Assembly: GCA_019918135.1 (NCBI GenBank)
Contig: WBZZ01003826.1
Span: 25,001 to 89,000 of the forward strand
Origin: Paulinella micropora
Lineage: Eukaryota > Cercozoa > Imbricatea > Euglyphida > Paulinellidae
Direction of reading: 5' to 3'
DNA length: 64,000 nucleotides
Of the stretch, positions 18,916 to 27,940 are shown piece after piece. The position numbers and the translations under genes are program-made. Numbering within the stretch: the stretch's first letter is position 1; every line of letters begins with the position of its first letter. A model generated the notes under the pieces. The model worked only from the letters and a program-made list of their open reading frames with translations. It searched no databases and was not told where the DNA came from.

Positions 18916-19560
18916 TTGGCGTGGGACAAGTCACACCGCAGTCTGCTGAATGCGCGCCGTGACAAGTACTTGGTCGCCACGCTGGTGCGCAAGGGGCTGG
19001 CCCGACCGCCCGCCGATCCTCCGCTCGTGCTGAACGACACGGCCGTGCTCGCGATTGATACAGAAACTACAGGCCTGTCGAGCACCGACGTCCCTATCCA
19101 GCTCGGCTACGTGCTCAAAGTCAACGGCGAGACCAAGATGGAGTGTTGCAAGATCGTGCGCTACCACAACCGTATGGTGCGCATCTCGGAAGCGGCCAAA
19201 GCCGTGCACGGCATAAGCTGGGAACAGGTGCGCCGCTCACCCCATGACGCGGCCGTGGAAATCGCTACGCTGGCGAAATTGATGCGCGACGTTACGACCG
19301 CGGGCGGCGTGGTCATTGGGCACAACCTGGCTTTCGACTTTCGCATGCTCAAACAGGGCTTGCCTGGCGTCGACCTGGTTGGTCTGAACACCGTCTGTAC
19401 ACTGCAGCTGGCGCGCAAACTTAGTGGCCAGAAAAAGGGACTCAAGCTGGAACAAGTCTACAGAGAAATCGTACCGGCCGGAGAACGCAAAGACTTGGCC
19501 TCGCACAACGCCCTGTCGGACGCCAAGATGGCCTTGGCCATCTACAAACATCGGCAGTAA
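18916..19560 (+). CDS. DEDD (DnaQ-like) 3'-5' exonuclease (left copy)
   Basis: About 214 residues seen from a non-ATG position; the true N-terminus is uncertain because SINE DNA lies upstream. Motifs in order: AIDTETTGL (Exo I, D and E), VIGHNLAFDF (Exo II), ASHNALSDAKMA (Exo III, H-x4-D), the DEDDh arrangement. Such enzymes proofread or trim 3' ends. As the family B polymerase of the element has its own exonuclease motifs, this may serve repair or end processing. AATAAAAG lies just after the stop. Confidence 0.85.
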   Translation: MAWDKSHRSLLNARRDKYLVATLVRKGLARPPADPPLVLNDTAVLAIDTETTGLSSTDVPIQLGYVLKVNGETKMECCKIVRYHNRMVRISEAAKAVHGISWEQVRRSPHDAAVEIATLAKLMRDVTTAGGVVIGHNLAFDFRMLKQGLPGVDLVGLNTVCTLQLARKLSGQKKGLKLEQVYREIVPAGERKDLASHNALSDAKMALAIYKHRQ

Positions 19561-19610
19561 AAGGAAAAAAAATAAAAGTTCTTTGTATATACTATTAGCC
19601 AATATCAGGC

Positions 19611-19991
19611 ATGAAGTACAAGTGTTCGAGACCTGGCTCTGGTAAGAAGGTCGCCCGCTATTGCAGCAGTCGCTGCCAGACAAAACACCGAGAGGTCTGC
19701 TCAGCGAGAAGCGGAGCCAACAACATCGCCCGCTACGTCATGAATAACTTACCCCGCGAGCTGTTGCGGGCGGCGGACCCGGGAGGTGCCGTCTACGTCT
19801 GGGTGCCCGACACAGGCAACGGGCCCCTGCGACAGGAAATTGTCATGCTATCACCTGCACAGCTCGCAGACACACCCCGTCATCACGCCGCTCTCCAAGA
19901 CCTGTCGCCGTCGCTGGGCACCGGGGTCATTATCGACGTTGAGACCACGCCGGGTAGGAGTCTGACGACCGTTACTAGAATGCAGGTTTAA
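19611..19991 (+). CDS. Small MYND-like zinc protein, unknown
   Basis: 126 residues. The N-terminal pattern CSRPGSGKKVARYCSSRCQTKH ... C recalls the second half of a MYND-type zinc knuckle. The rest has VYVWVPDTGNG and a hydrophobic IIDVETT. No catalytic motif seen. It is convergent with the helicase tail, overlapping its end. Confidence 0.5.
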   Translation: MKYKCSRPGSGKKVARYCSSRCQTKHREVCSARSGANNIARYVMNNLPRELLRAADPGGAVYVWVPDTGNGPLRQEIVMLSPAQLADTPRHHAALQDLSPSLGTGVIIDVETTPGRSLTTVTRMQV

Positions 19992-20363
19992 TTAAAAGAC
20001 TTGAGAGTTCGTTCCACTTACTCTGCCGGATACCGGTTAGGTACAGGAACACTAGGCCAGTGAGCCTGTCCAGGGCGTGACGGTCGTGAGGCGTGCCGGT
20101 AGCAAAGACATCGTCCTTGAGCGCTGACGGTAATAGTGCCCGCGCGCGAGGCAGCAAGGTCCGTAGGTCCGCTAGGTGCGCGTGCCGTAGCTGGTCGTGG
20201 AGCTCCCCGAGCGCTGAATCAGGCCGCCCACTCAAATAAGACTCGAGCTTGTCCAGCACAAAGTCGCGGTGGAGGCCGAACCGGGCCACCACGGCGGGCG
20301 TACATAGCTGCCGCTGTTGAAACAGGCGCAGCAGCCGGTGCTTCTTGAGCTGCAGCTTCAGGC
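19975..20363 (-). pseudogene. Left-arm copy of the 3' end of the loop helicase
   Basis: Encodes the same C-terminal segment (LQLKKHRLLRLFQQRQL ... WNELSSLL) as the helicase gene at 24372-26146, but lacks everything before it because the left arm ends here. Fossil part of the virus-like element. Confidence 0.85.
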
Positions 20364-20497
20364 ATATCGAATTAATTTTTTCCCGCCAAGAAAATAACTC
20401 TTTTCGAAAAACGGGAATTTTTCGATTAATGGACCGCGCGGTTTTATGAAAGAACAAGAATCAGGTCTCACAAGATAATAGAACGAAATATACAGAA

Positions 20498-21956
20498 ATG
20501 CAGTCTGTCGATGAACATATAGAACGGACAGCCAAGAGGCAAAAGCTGACCAGGGAGTCATGCGAAATTAAAACGTTGCCTAATGGAACCCTCAAGTACA
20601 AGTCAAACACAGACAGGCAGTGGCAGAACGCCTGTTTCTCTTGCTATCATGATAAGGGTCGAAAAGTGACGCAAGCGTCTTATGATGATTTACAGGGCAA
20701 CAAAAGGCGCCTATGTAAAAAATGCGCAGAGGAACAAGGAATTGAAATGTTGACATTCCATTTCATATGCCCTTATGAGGGATGTGAATATGCATCGATC
20801 AATGATAGATACTTGCGTATTCATATCTCAAGCATCCACGAAGGGAAAAGATACAAATGTGGTGAATGCAGCAAGGTCTTCGCCATGGAGCATGGTCTCC
20901 ATAATCATGTCAAGAATATCCATACCAAGGCAGAGAAACAACACGCATGCAGATTTTGTGCCTATAGAACCGATAGGCGAACTGATCTCGCAAGACATAT
21001 AAAAGCACGCCATCTAAAAATGCGCGAGTATGTATGTACATACAACGAATGTAAACAGGCGTTTACACAGAAAGGTCATCTACAAGTGCACATTCGTACT
21101 CATACTCAAGAGCGTCCTTACAAGTGCGGGACATGCGACAAGAGCTTTTCGAAATCCAACAATCGCGCCCGACATGAACAATCCCATGAGAAAAGCAAGA
21201 ACTGGACCTTTCTCTGTCCGTACAATGAGGGTGAGACAACCCTTCATATCCCAGATGGGGGCAAGATGGCTTGCTTGTATGTTCAACCACCACCCGACCC
21301 GCGAGGCACTGTCCTACCACATCCAATACCGCCATACCAAGAGTGGACTGGTGGCCGGGAAAAAGACAGAGGATCAAATGGCCGCTTTCCTGACCAAGGA
21401 AGGCTACCTGTTCGATCGCGACCGAAGCAACTCGATAGCTGTCAATCGATGTATTGACACGGCGCCGATCACAACATCGCGACTCCGCTTTCCAGATTTT
21501 CGTATCCTAACTTTCGAGGAGATGGGTATATTGCTGCTTTTGGAGAACGACGAAGGGGCTCATCACGATAAGACGGCCTGCGATTTAGCGCGGATGATTG
21601 AAGTTAATACCGCACTTCGCAAAGGATCGTCGGTCGGGGACGAGGGACATATCGTCTGGATACGCTTTAACCCCCACCTCTTCTATGTCGATGACGAGTT
21701 GCTCAACCCGTCACCAGAAGAACGCTACAAAAAGCTCAAGGAGATACTCGACGAGATTAAGAGTGGGAAGCTCGCCTTGCACCCGGCGAAAACGTCGATC
21801 GTCTACATATTCTACGACCGTATTACCGTCGACGATGACGATGGTATGCCGGCCGAATACGAGAAATTGCCGTCTATTTTCGGAAAGGACACAAACAGCC
21901 CAGTCAATTTCCCATTTATAGATATGCTTAAAGACCTCGTGATTAAAGTTGTATAA
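20498..21956 (+). CDS. C2H2 zinc-finger plus VSR-like nuclease region
   Basis: First gene region of the unique loop; looks broken (about one break). The first part has an N-terminal CFSC...CKKC pair and about five C2H2 fingers (CPYEGC...H...H, CGECSKVF, CRFCAYR, ECKQAF, CGTCDKSF) with TGEKP-like linkers such as HTQERPYKC. The later part has RLRFPDFRIL ... LENDEGAHH ... CDLARMIEV ... VWIRFNPH, a nuclease-like domain known from large DNA viruses, where IEVDEnQH and IRFNPD are usual. Both parts may have formed one DNA-binding nuclease. The lower G+C of the zinc-finger part differs from the GC-rich polymerase gene next door. Confidence 0.65.
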
Positions 21957-21967
21957 TTAAATTTTTT

Positions 21968-21976
21968 TCTTCTGTA
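21968..21976 (+). promoter_or_regulatory. TCTTCTGTA motif upstream of DNA polymerase
   Basis: TCTTCTGTA after a T run, 17 bases before the polymerase ATG at 21993. Same motif and similar spacing as before the two helicase genes. Confidence 0.5.
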
Positions 21977-21992
21977 CCGTATTTATAGAAAT

Positions 21993-24341
21993 ATGAAAAA
22001 AATGCCCTACCACGCATACCACGTCACGCCAGGCCGAAACGGTCAGCCTGATCGACTAAGCTTGTTCGGTATCGATGGCACAGAAGTTTTCGACCTGTTG
22101 TCTTCCTTCTATGTCGAGGGGGCGCACCCCGGCGGTGAGCCCATTGATCTGGTACCGACCCGGGCCTCGAACGGCCCCAGGCGTTATACAAAAATGACCT
22201 TTCGCGCGCGGGAAGAAATGAGGCGGGTCGCCGAGGCCCACCGCGAACCCTTGGAAGCAGATATACACCCGGTCCTGGCTTTCATGACCGCCAGGGGGTG
22301 GGTCCCGAAAGTACCAGCCGGTGTCCGGCTAAGCATACTGAGTTTCGATATAGAGACCTTTACCCCGGTACCCGGCGCCTTCCCTAATCCAGCTCGTCCG
22401 ACCGACAAGGTTATCTGTATTGGCTCGGTCTTTCGTGGGCGCGACGGGGCTGTTAGAAGGGCTGTTTTCCACTTGAACAAATGCGAGCGCGAGACGGGTT
22501 CCGCGGTCGAGTGCAAGGACGAACAGGACCTCCTGCTCCAGTGGCAGAGCTTCGTCCAGGCCAACGACCCTGACATACTGCTCTCGTACAATGGTCATAA
22601 TTTCGATGAACGATATCTCTCTGCGCGCGGCGGAAGACGCTTCGGCTACCTCTCGCGCCTCCCTGGCTACAAGTGTACGATTACTGACCGGCGCTGGCGG
22701 CAAGTCCCGGGTAGAATAGACCTGGACCTCTTTGCGTACGTGAAGCAGAGCAAACTCAAGTTCCGTGATTACCGCTTAGATACGGTCGCCCGTGATATCC
22801 TGAGGAGGACACAAGGCAAAACGGGGCTAGAAATTAGGGAAATGTTTTCTTTATTCGAACAAGGCCGGATGTCGGCGGTAGTTGAGTATTGTCTACAAGA
22901 CTGTGAGCTGGTAGTCGAGCTATACGACAAGCTCGGCGTTGACGCAGCCGACAACGCGCTTGCGGAGGTAACACATGTGTTCCGCCAGGACCTTCACCTT
23001 CGCGGCGTCTCTTTTTGCGTCTTGAGCCATTTTTATGCCGAGGCCAAAGCCCGTGGGATGGTGATGGCGCGAGCCAAGGACGGCGACCGCCTACAAGGGG
23101 ACGAGAAATATGTAGGGGCGTTCGTCATGCAGCCGAAAGTAACGGGGCTCATCGACCACGTGCTGACACTGGACTTTGCTTCACTCTATCCCTCGATCAT
23201 GATCGCCTACAACATCTGCAGCTCTACCATTGTAGAGCGCGACCCTGCTGGTCGCTATCTCGACCTGTTTTTACCAAGCCCTAGAAGGGCCTGTTTCCGC
23301 CAGGATGTGCCTGGGTTAGTACCGACAATCGTCAAGAACCTGCTCGAGGCACGTAAGAGGACCAAACAGCAGCTGAAGACAGCCACTTCCGATGTCGAGC
23401 GCACTGTACTGAACGCGCGCCAGATGGCCGAGAAGGTATGCGCGAACGCGGCTTACGGCTTCTTCGGTCTAAAGAGTTCGATGTACGGGATGGTGGTGGT
23501 GGCCGAAGCAATCACTACACTCGGACAACAGACGATCAAAAAAGCAATCGAAATCGCAGAGAGTTCCTTTCCGGGCCTGTCAGTCGTGTACACCGACACG
23601 GACAGTTTGTTTTGTCACTTCACCCCCAGGCCATCTTCGCGGGAAGAACTGTTTGCTTTGGGTAAGAAGGTGGCACAGGCCGTGAATAGCCAGCTACCTT
23701 CTCCCATTTCACTCGAGGTGGAAAAGACAATCGAGCCTTTCCTGATCTCCAGTAAGAAAATGTATAGCGGATGGGCCTTTGGCTCTCCTTCTGAAGATAG
23801 CAAGAGTTTGCTAGTCAAGGGGATGCGCTCAACCCGCCGTGACGGGGCGCCGTACTTTGACAAGCTCTATTCGGAGCTGCTCAAAATGATGCTGGCTAGA
23901 GAGCCGACCTCGCTGTGCCTGGCCCTTATCAAGACCAGCCTAGACAAGATCATGGGGCCGGCCAGCCTACTGTGCTACGAGGACTTTGTGCTGACCACAA
24001 CCCTCGGTGACAGTTACAAAAATGCCGAAACGAGCGTGGCCGTCGTTGTATCCCGGCAAATGGAACCGCCGCCGCTGCCCGGCGACCGCTTGCGCTACGT
24101 TATGCAGAAGACTGGCTCGCTCAAACAAACCAAGAAGTTTAGACAAGTGTTAGCAGCGGACAAGGGAAGCGTGAACAAACTCGATCTGGCCGCCTATGTC
24201 CGAGCAAGCAAGCCGAGCTTGGTGTCACTGCTATCGCTCGTGGGCGGCGACTGTGGGCAACTGATAGATTCATACATAGAGAAACTAGCGCCGCGGTCGG
24301 CTGGCTTTACCAAAGGCATTGATTCGTTCTTTAAAAAATAA
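21993..24341 (+). CDS. polB: Family B DNA polymerase
   Basis: 782 residues, looks whole. Exonuclease motifs: FDIET at 118-122, YNGHNFDERY at 199-208, EYCLQD at 298-303. Polymerase motifs: DFASLYPSI at 394-402 (A), KVCANAAYG at 481-489 (B), YTDTDS at 533-538 (C). DxxSLYPSI and YTDTDS are the delta-like forms found in large eukaryotic DNA viruses. It is shorter than cellular delta polymerases (about 1100) because the N-terminal region is small. The C-terminus ends GIDSFFKK, a PCNA-interacting (PIP) motif, which fits the clamp gene at 53857. Replicative polymerase of the element. The downstream helicase starts 31 bases after the stop. Confidence 0.93.
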   Translation: MKKMPYHAYHVTPGRNGQPDRLSLFGIDGTEVFDLLSSFYVEGAHPGGEPIDLVPTRASNGPRRYTKMTFRAREEMRRVAEAHREPLEADIHPVLAFMTARGWVPKVPAGVRLSILSFDIETFTPVPGAFPNPARPTDKVICIGSVFRGRDGAVRRAVFHLNKCERETGSAVECKDEQDLLLQWQSFVQANDPDILLSYNGHNFDERYLSARGGRRFGYLSRLPGYKCTITDRRWRQVPGRIDLDLFAYVKQSKLKFRDYRLDTVARDILRRTQGKTGLEIREMFSLFEQGRMSAVVEYCLQDCELVVELYDKLGVDAADNALAEVTHVFRQDLHLRGVSFCVLSHFYAEAKARGMVMARAKDGDRLQGDEKYVGAFVMQPKVTGLIDHVLTLDFASLYPSIMIAYNICSSTIVERDPAGRYLDLFLPSPRRACFRQDVPGLVPTIVKNLLEARKRTKQQLKTATSDVERTVLNARQMAEKVCANAAYGFFGLKSSMYGMVVVAEAITTLGQQTIKKAIEIAESSFPGLSVVYTDTDSLFCHFTPRPSSREELFALGKKVAQAVNSQLPSPISLEVEKTIEPFLISSKKMYSGWAFGSPSEDSKSLLVKGMRSTRRDGAPYFDKLYSELLKMMLAREPTSLCLALIKTSLDKIMGPASLLCYEDFVLTTTLGDSYKNAETSVAVVVSRQMEPPPLPGDRLRYVMQKTGSLKQTKKFRQVLAADKGSVNKLDLAAYVRASKPSLVSLLSLVGGDCGQLIDSYIEKLAPRSAGFTKGIDSFFKK

Positions 24342-24342
24342 A

Positions 24343-24350
24343 ATCTTCTG
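24343..24350 (+). promoter_or_regulatory. TCTTCTG motif upstream of loop helicase
   Basis: ATCTTCTG directly after the polymerase stop and 22 bases before the helicase ATG at 24372. Confidence 0.5.
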
Positions 24351-24371
24351 TTTGTGCATATTTCAAGAAAT

Positions 24372-26146
24372 ATGGACGAGTCAGAACCCTGCCGAGTACA
24401 TGCGCCGGTCCGGTGCCCCGAGCTCTCGTACGATGTATATCAGCGCGAGGGCCGGTGGTGTGCGCGGCAGTGGTGCGGCGACACGTATGCCCACCTCGAA
24501 CTCGAACCATTCAGTGGCTGGGACCTGCAGCCCGGCGAGACCAGCTATGTCTGTGACGATAGATACCTCGACGCCGAGCGAGCCATACCCCCCGGCGCCC
24601 GCACGATCATCTTAAAAACACCGACTGGCTCGGTCAAAACAACCGTTATTGCCCAACAGCTGCCGCCCGGCACCAGCTGCTGGATCCTATCTACCCGTGT
24701 CCTCTTGGTCAACGACCTTGTCAAGCGGTTCGGCCACCTCGGCTTCCGGAGCTACCGCGACCTCAAAGACTGGAGCAGCCCGCCCGACCGCCTCGTCGTG
24801 ACCATCCACTCGCTCTATAAGCTGCGTGGGCATTACCCCGATACCTTGGTGCTCGATGAGTCAGAATCACTCTTCACCGAGATTTTCCATAACAAGACCT
24901 TGCTCAAGTGGTCCACTCGCCTGCTGGCTCAACTGCGCGGCCTCTGCCGGCGCTGCAGGCTTGTCATGGCCGCCGACGCGAATTGCTCATCCATGACTCT
25001 GGAGACGATCAGGCAGTGGCGCAGGGGCACACCAAGGCCCCACCTGGTTTGGTCTAGCTACGTGGCGCCACTTGAGCTACATCCACGCGTCAGGGTCACG
25101 ACCAACTTGGCGGAATGGTCACAAGACATCCGCCAGCGCCACGCCGGCGGGCAGGTCCAGTACACGTTTGCCAATTTCTTGGGCGCGCTGCAACCTCTGT
25201 GTGGCGACCAAACCTTATTCCTGACGCGCGAGACTAGCTCGGCCGAAAAAGATGCCCTGAGCGGGATTGACGAACTCGTGGACAGCGGTCAGCTACGGCA
25301 TGTTCTGGCCTCACCCACGGTCGAATCGGGCGTCTCGCTAGAGTCGGCCAGGTTCCACTGCGTTAACGTGGCGCTCGTCGACTCCACGACGGACCCCGCG
25401 GCGGCACTGCAGGGCATGATGAGGGTACGGAAAGCGAGGTTGATTAACTTATGCCTGGTGAACATCGCGCCGACCAAGCCGAGTTTGCGCAAACAGGCGC
25501 CGGCGGGCAACGACTTGGCCTCGCTGGTCAGGGCCCGGCAGGCTCACTATTACAACGACTACACCGGCAGCTTGTTCAAGCTCCTGACAGAAAACGGCTT
25601 AAATGTACTAGTGGAAAACGCGGGTACACGGCGCGCCCCAGCTGCCGACAGGCAGGACGGCACGAAGCAGGCACACGAGCTGCTGGCGGCGCCCGACATC
25701 GACGGCGCACGCGCCGCCGAGATACAAAAGCTCATTAGCTCTCACCGGGACACGCCCGGCCTGAAGCTGCAGCTCAAGAAGCACCGGCTGCTGCGCCTGT
25801 TTCAACAGCGGCAGCTGTGTACGCCCGCCGTGGTGGCCCGGTTCGGCCTCCACCGCGACTTTGTGTGGACAAGCTCGAGTCTTATTTGAGTGGGCGGCCT
25901 GATTCAGCGCTCGGGGAGCTCCACGACCAGCTACGGCACGCGCACCTAGCGGACCTACGGACCTTGCTGCCTCGCGCGCGGGCACTATTACCGTCAGCGC
26001 TCAAGGACGATGTCTTTGCTACCGGCACGCCTCACGACCGTCACGCCCTGGACAGGCTCACTGGCCTAGTGTTCCTGTACCTAACCGGTATCCGGCAGAG
26101 TAAGTGGAACGAACTCTCAAGTCTTTTAATTAAACCTGCATTCTAG
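24372..26146 (+). CDS. OBP-type SF2 helicase crossing into the right arm
   Basis: Start ATG (MDESEPC) is set by the upstream TCTTCTG motif. Motifs: TPTGSVKTT (Walker A with a V where G is usual), VLDESES (Walker B), a motif V-like SPTVESGVSLE and a motif VI-like MMRVRKAR. This order fits herpesvirus-origin-binding-type helicases, but without a primase domain. Its 3' third lies in the right arm of the inverted repeat, which explains the tail copy at 19975-20363. The region looks broken (about one break). Role: unwinding during replication of the element, inferred. Confidence 0.7.
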
Positions 26147-26510
26147 TAACGGTCGTCAGACTCCTACCCGGCGTGGTCTCAACGTCGATAATGACCCCGG
26201 TGCCCAGCGACGGCGACAGGTCTTGGAGAGCGGCGTGATGACGGGGTGTGTCTGCGAGCTGTGCAGGTGATAGCATGACAATTTCCTGTCGCAGGGGCCC
26301 GTTGCCTGTGTCGGGCACCCAGACGTAGACGGCACCTCCCGGGTCCGCCGCCCGCAACAGCTCGCGGGGTAAGTTATTCATGACGTAGCGGGCGATGTTG
26401 TTGGCTCCGCTTCTCGCTGAGCAGACCTCTCGGTGTTTTGTCTGGCAGCGACTGCTGCAATAGCGGGCGACCTTCTTACCAGAGCCAGGTCTCGAACACT
26501 TGTACTTCAT
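26130..26510 (-). CDS. Small MYND-like zinc protein (right copy)
   Basis: Mirror copy of 19611-19991, identical in the protein as far as I can see. Its end overlaps the convergent helicase tail. Confidence 0.5.
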   Translation of the reverse strand: MKYKCSRPGSGKKVARYCSSRCQTKHREVCSARSGANNIARYVMNNLPRELLRAADPGGAVYVWVPDTGNGPLRQEIVMLSPAQLADTPRHHAALQDLSPSLGTGVIIDVETTPGRSLTTVTRMQV

Positions 26511-26560
26511 GCCTGATATTGGCTAATAGTATATACAAAGAACTTTTATTTTTTTTCCTT

Positions 26561-27205
26561 TTACTGCCGATGTTTGTAGATGGCCAAGGCCATCTTGGCG
26601 TCCGACAGGGCGTTGTGCGAGGCCAAGTCTTTGCGTTCTCCGGCCGGTACGATTTCTCTGTAGACTTGTTCCAGCTTGAGTCCCTTTTTCTGGCCACTAA
26701 GTTTGCGCGCCAGCTGCAGTGTACAGACGGTGTTCAGACCAACCAGGTCGACGCCAGGCAAGCCCTGTTTGAGCATGCGAAAGTCGAAAGCCAGGTTGTG
26801 CCCAATGACCACGCCGCCCGCGGTCGTAACGTCGCGCATCAATTTCGCCAGCGTAGCGATTTCCACGGCCGCGTCATGGGGTGAGCGGCGCACCTGTTCC
26901 CAGCTTATGCCGTGCACGGCTTCGGCCGCTTCCGAGATGCGCACCATACGGTTGTGGTAGCGCACGATCTTGCAACACTCCATCTTGGTCTCGCCGTTGA
27001 CTTTGAGCACGTAGCCGAGCTGGATAGGGACGTCGGTGCTCGACAGGCCTGTAGTTTCTGTATCAATCGCGAGCACGGCCGTGTCGTTCAGCACGAGCGG
27101 AGGATCGGCGGGCGGTCGGGCCAGCCCCTTGCGCACCAGCGTGGCGACCAAGTACTTGTCACGGCGCGCATTCAGCAGACTGCGGTGTGACTTGTCCCAC
27201 GCCAA
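26561..27205 (-). CDS. DEDD exonuclease (right copy)
   Basis: Mirror of 18916-19560 with the same DTETTG, GHNLAFDF and HNALSDAKMA motifs; one residue differs in a region away from the motifs (AAEAVHG against AAKAVHG). SINE DNA again lies at its 5' side. Confidence 0.85.
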   Translation of the reverse strand: MAWDKSHRSLLNARRDKYLVATLVRKGLARPPADPPLVLNDTAVLAIDTETTGLSSTDVPIQLGYVLKVNGETKMECCKIVRYHNRMVRISEAAEAVHGISWEQVRRSPHDAAVEIATLAKLMRDVTTAGGVVIGHNLAFDFRMLKQGLPGVDLVGLNTVCTLQLARKLSGQKKGLKLEQVYREIVPAGERKDLASHNALSDAKMALAIYKHRQ

Positions 27206-27349
27206 TTTGTGTTCCAGTCGCCTGGCCGCCCGTTGCTTCTTTAGGGCTTCGCTGTCCCTTACACGCTTCCATAGCCCGGCGTTCTTGAGCGAACATATGA
27301 TGCGTCTGGCCCTGACCTTGTCGCCCCCTACGTGCCTCGTGACGTTGGT

Positions 27350-27360
27350 GCAGGATAATG

Positions 27361-27401
<41 letters not shown>

Positions 27402-27636
27402 CATAGTGCTTCTCTGTCAATGGCTGATGCAAATCTGCACATGCGCCTCCATCGTCTCACCCGTGAAGGGAGTACGAAGAATTGACGATTGGCTCTAATG
27501 ACACCCCCGCAAGGGCAGTTCCAACACTTCCAGACGGACCGGTATGTTCAATGAAAATACTGGTGGCACCGACGGGAATCGAACTGGCGACAGGACCCAG
27601 ATGGTAGAACTTGACCACTGGGCTATCACGGTGTCC

Positions 27637-27705
<69 letters not shown>

Positions 27706-27780
27706 GTGCTTCTCTGTCAATGGCTGATGCATTTCTGCACATGCGCCTCCATCGTCTCACCCGTGAGGGGAGTACGAGTG
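27350..27780 (-). mobile_element. SINE pair (right-arm copy)
   Basis: Mirror of 18331-18765: a complete tRNA-derived SINE next to a 5'-truncated copy. ATT runs are shorter than in the left arm, the main difference between arms here. Confidence 0.75.
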
Positions 27781-27910
27781 CTGAAGCACGTTCCACAGAG
27801 CGGCCGGGTCCCTCTCCAGTCTCGGATCGTGCTGGACGCAAAGTTCCACGCAGCACACGTTCTCGGCCATTGAAGCTGTATTGGTATGCACTCAGAAGAA
27901 AAAAAATTTA

Positions 27911-27919
27911 TCTTCTGTA
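27911..27919 (+). promoter_or_regulatory. TCTTCTGTA motif upstream of primase-helicase
   Basis: Right-arm copy, 21 bases before the ATG at 27941; partner of the inverted motif facing the exonuclease side. Confidence 0.5.
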
Positions 27920-27940
27920 CGTTAAATTTCAAAAGGAAAA

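Larger units (their letters stand above)
4981..20363 (+). repeat. Left arm of giant inverted repeat
   Basis: This 15.4 kb segment recurs as its reverse complement at 25759-40561. Paired positions have an almost constant sum (46121 at the exonuclease, 46111 at the primase-helicase, about 45542 at the outer edge); the drift comes mainly from different copy numbers of simple repeats. Outer edges are TTTATCTAAATCCTTGG on the left and its complement on the right, both against TA-repeat DNA. The inner edge lies within the 3' part of the loop helicase, so the left arm holds only its tail. Confidence 0.95.

Noticed and set aside
26438-27190. Open frames antisense to the exonuclease and MYND-like genes
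   Set aside because: Shadows of the GC-rich coding strand; no motifs of their own.
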